A DNA stretch of 64,000 nucleotides from Sitta carolinensis. Taxonomy: Eukaryota > Chordata > Aves > Passeriformes > Sittidae. The translations under genes were made by a program, and so were the position numbers. The notes beneath the pieces were generated by a model, which searched no databases, had not been told where the DNA came from, and was given only the letters and a program-made list of their open reading frames with translations. Shown here in pieces: positions 61,260 to 64,000 of the stretch. Position 1 is the stretch's first letter, and each line of letters opens with the position of its first letter. The stretch spans positions 7,775,501 through 7,839,500 of the forward strand of contig CM063290.1 of assembly GCA_032173965.1 (NCBI GenBank), given 5' to 3'.

Positions 61260-61283
61260 CTTATTTATGCTCTTATTTATGCT
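61260..61283 (+). repeat. 12-bp tandem duplication
   Basis: CTTATTTATGCT repeated twice without change. Confidence 0.9.
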
Positions 61284-62593
61284 ATGTCTTGTAGCATTAT
61301 TACAGAACCCCAGAGCTCTGGGCATGGAGCAGGATTTGAGCAAGCACTGGTTTCCCTGATGCCAGAGACAGCAGAGAGATGTAGGCAGGCTGGGGAGTCC
61401 AGGGCTCTCCCCACCACAGCCAGTTGAGGTGGAGCCAGCATCTCAGTGACTGAGTTATTGCCCACCCCTTTGACTTGTTTGGCATGACAATTTTTGAAGA
61501 TTTATCCTGCCAAGGAAGAGACAGAGCCCAAAGGCATTTTTGACTGAAATCATCACAAGGACCAGAGTTGACCATGAGCTGGGCATTTGATGCTTACTGA
61601 GGGAATGGTATGGGCAAAGGGACCAGCTATGGGGTAGACACATGAAGCACAAGTAGCATGTGAGGAGACCTCAGGGAAACTGACCCTGGCACTGCAAGGG
61701 TTAAAGGAGGGGAGAAGGGAGCAGCTCCTCCCTCATATAATCCCCATAGACACACACCTATAGTGCTGTTAACCTGCAGTGAAAGGGCTGATGACAACAC
61801 AGAGGTGTACACATCGGACTGCAGAGCCTTTCTTATTCCTGCATGATATTTCAATGACTGTAATTAGTGCAATTATGGCTGCCATCCCTGCTTTGCAGGC
61901 CTTATGCCACTTTGGCAGAGTTCAGCCTTTCCACATGAGGCTCTGTCCTTCTATGCACCTTCTATGGTGTCTGAAATGGGCAGGGCATGCATGCCCAAGG
62001 ACCTCTGCACCCTTCCCACTACTGCAGACATCTCCCAACAGTTATTAATCCCACTCTGCTCCCAGCCTGAGAATACTGTCCCTCACAGACCCTTGGCACC
62101 AAATTGTGACTGTGTCAAACATTTTCTCCTCCTTCATTGCTGGCCTTTCTTAAACATCTTCCATACCTCAGCATGTGACGAGGGAATTCTGACCTTCTGA
62201 AAAGCCTGCTTGTGCTGCTGCTTCCTGTCACTGGTTTCCCAAGCCTGTGCTGTAACTTCCCAACTTGCTGTGGAAGGACTGCACTTGCAGCCCATCTGCA
62301 CTGTTAAAAAACCTGGTAAGTGCTGAGATGAAAATGTGAGCAGTTTTCTGTAGCATGGCTCTATAGTTCTGTAACTGGTGGAAAGTATGTGTGCATTGGG
62401 AGGAGCAAGATCATGAAAAGCTGGTTGGATTTTATTGCTTTGATTTAAATATAAAATGGATTCTTCTTTAAGAGCTTATTTGGTGCTTAAGAAGATTTTG
62501 CAATGTTCCACTGAAGCAACACTGAAAGGGTAAACAAACAAATTACAGCAATCAGAATGCAAGGTAGGTGATCATGGGGCAAAGAAGGTCAGC

Positions 62594-62596
<3 letters not shown>
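61284..62596. other. Unique non-coding sequence
   Basis: No gene recognised. Several overlapping short frames on both strands between 61277 and 62200 suggest no protein. The last 200 bp before the A run shows no recognisable retroposed sequence. Confidence 0.5.

Positions 62597-62644
<48 letters not shown>
62597..62644. repeat. Poly-A homopolymer, 48 A
   Basis: Uninterrupted run of 48 A followed by AAATAAATAAA-type sequence. It would be a long retroposon tail or an expanded homopolymer. The upstream sequence shows no CR1, SINE or processed-pseudogene similarity that I recognise. Homopolymers of this length are prone to length error in assemblies. Confidence 0.95.
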
Positions 62645-62647
<3 letters not shown>

Positions 62648-64000
62648 ATAAATAAATAAACATGGATGAAATGAGGGCTTGAAAGCACATTTAAAGCCAC
62701 AACCTAGGACCAAGGAGAAAGCACACAATGTTTTGATTGCATCCAATGGAAAAAAAAAACCAAACCAAAAATTCATTCTTTATCTTTCAAACTGAACTTT
62801 TCCAAAGTCTGTAGATGTAAATAAGAAATTTTGTTCAAAGGGTCATCTCAAATGCTATATTGTACACAGCAGTGTGATTACAGTGAACAAGAATTAGGAG
62901 ATCCTAAAACACGCTGACAGCCTCTAACGTGCCTTATTGTGCTCCAGTGCTCCAGCTCGTATGGTACAGTCAGGGGACCACACACAGCTCATAACAGTCA
63001 TAATGGAAAATTGTACGGGCTGGTCTAGCTAGGCATAATTGGATGGGCAAGAAATTGAGTTTTCCAGCCTTCAGAGTTGTTTACTTGACCTGTTTTAATT
63101 TTAGTTGAGATGGAATAATACGTTTCTCCAGGAAATAGCCAGGAGTTGTCACTTTTTAGCCTAATAAATCTCATCTTCAGGAGTGTCTCTAAGAAGTTCA
63201 CATTTCTAATGGCAAAGAATGCAAACTCTTTCGACACTATGGATTAAATCCAGAGTAGTTTTACAACTAACAGCATTTACACTGAATCAATTGAACTGCT
63301 TGAAAGTTTTATAGAAACCAACACTTTTTTTTCCACAATATCACTTGACCTGTCTCTCCCACTCTGCCAGCCTGCAATTTACTTCTTCTGACATATCCTT
63401 AATGCAAGTCCTGGTGTGCCAGTGTCACCTTGAATTATGTTTATTTTGAAAGCTTGTGGACATCCCTGTTGGCCCCCTCAGGAAAAGCACTTTCAGACAG
63501 ACTGCTGAGAATTAATATTGGACTGTGTTTACTTTGCTCCAAGTAACAGCAGCTCTTTGGGATGAAATTTGAGAAGATGCTACCAAGCCATTTTTAAAAA
63601 CAAATGGGTCTTAAGCCATGCAACTTTGTAAGCAAACATACCAGGGGCTTCAGAGCTCAGAGTAGTTATGCTTTTTTAGGCAAGTATCTGTTTATAAAAC
63701 AATGTCAATAAATAAGGAGGGTTTGCACAAGCACAGTGTCTTTTGGCTGGATTATTGTCATGGTGCATTGGATTCTGACAACACAGCTGACCTGGTAGCT
63801 CAGCTGAAACTTTTTGGCCCCATGGTTTTGGAGTGGTTGAAAAAAAGCCATAAAAAGGTGTGAAACTCAACATCCTGACATATGTGCCATGGCCCATGAG
63901 AAGAGTTGTCCCCAGAGGGCACCAGTGTTTTGGGGTTCTCCTCATTGCCAGAAAGAGTCTTTGACATCTTAGAGAATGGCACAGAGTAAATCAGCCTTAG
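62645..64000. other. Unique AT-rich non-coding sequence
   Basis: No gene recognised. An A/C-rich patch lies at 62750-62775 and a second CTCF-like core (CCCAGAGGGCAC) at 63909-63922 in the same orientation as the one at 28216. The minus-strand frames at 63676-63982 overlap in different phases and have no recognisable similarity. Confidence 0.5.

Noticed and set aside
62552..62776. Minus-strand frame with a long Phe run
   Set aside because: It is simply the 48-A homopolymer read on the opposite strand.
1..64000. Search for a novel multi-gene system, CRISPR array, phage or operon
   Set aside because: The window is vertebrate non-coding DNA; no prokaryotic or mobile gene cluster signal is present.

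Overview
The window looks like non-coding DNA from a bird nuclear genome, either intergenic or a very large intron. The recognisable interspersed repeats are CR1-type LINE copies (three: 28541-28716 minus, 41536-41870 minus, about 59505-60105 plus) and faint, very old MIR-like SINE remnants. I saw no L1, Alu or B1-like sequence, no obvious retroviral LTR pair and little tandem repeat DNA. Base composition is AT-rich and CpG-poor, with a few small GC/CpG-rich patches. All of this fits a bird, but the species and chromosome cannot be read from the sequence.

No protein-coding gene could be supported. Every open frame is short and random-looking, and the only frame with recognisable protein similarity (59563-59763) is the decayed endonuclease region of a CR1 element. 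One weak candidate exon (1504-1584, or to 1608) follows a good splice acceptor. I found no tRNA, rRNA, snRNA, CRISPR array, operon or bacterial-type feature.

Layout: 1-16 kb is unique AT-rich sequence with an AT-only patch at 10.1 kb and two MIR-like remnants (11.2 and 13.5 kb). 16.1 kb has an isolated TATA-like motif beside a small inverted repeat. 18.9-21.5 kb holds a short internal duplication, a 26-T run and a composite of an inverted CCAAT box and a perfect RFX X-box. 24.5-25.2 kb is a GC-richer stretch without a recognisable gene. 28.5 kb and 41.5 kb carry CR1 pieces, with a small 24-bp tandem repeat at 40.6 kb. 46.8 and 48.2 kb have local CpG clusters. 53.7 and 55.3 kb have further MIR-like remnants. 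56.6-59.2 kb is the most regulatory-looking part: a small GC-rich block, then sequence dense in FOX, homeodomain and POU-octamer motifs that reads like conserved non-coding DNA. It is followed by a purine tract, an internally deleted CR1, another MIR-like remnant and a 48-A run.

There is no sign of an operon-like or multi-gene system here. The testable content is possible cis-regulatory elements (57.3-59.2 kb, 21.4 kb, 46.8 kb), the structure of the deleted CR1 and one possible cryptic exon.
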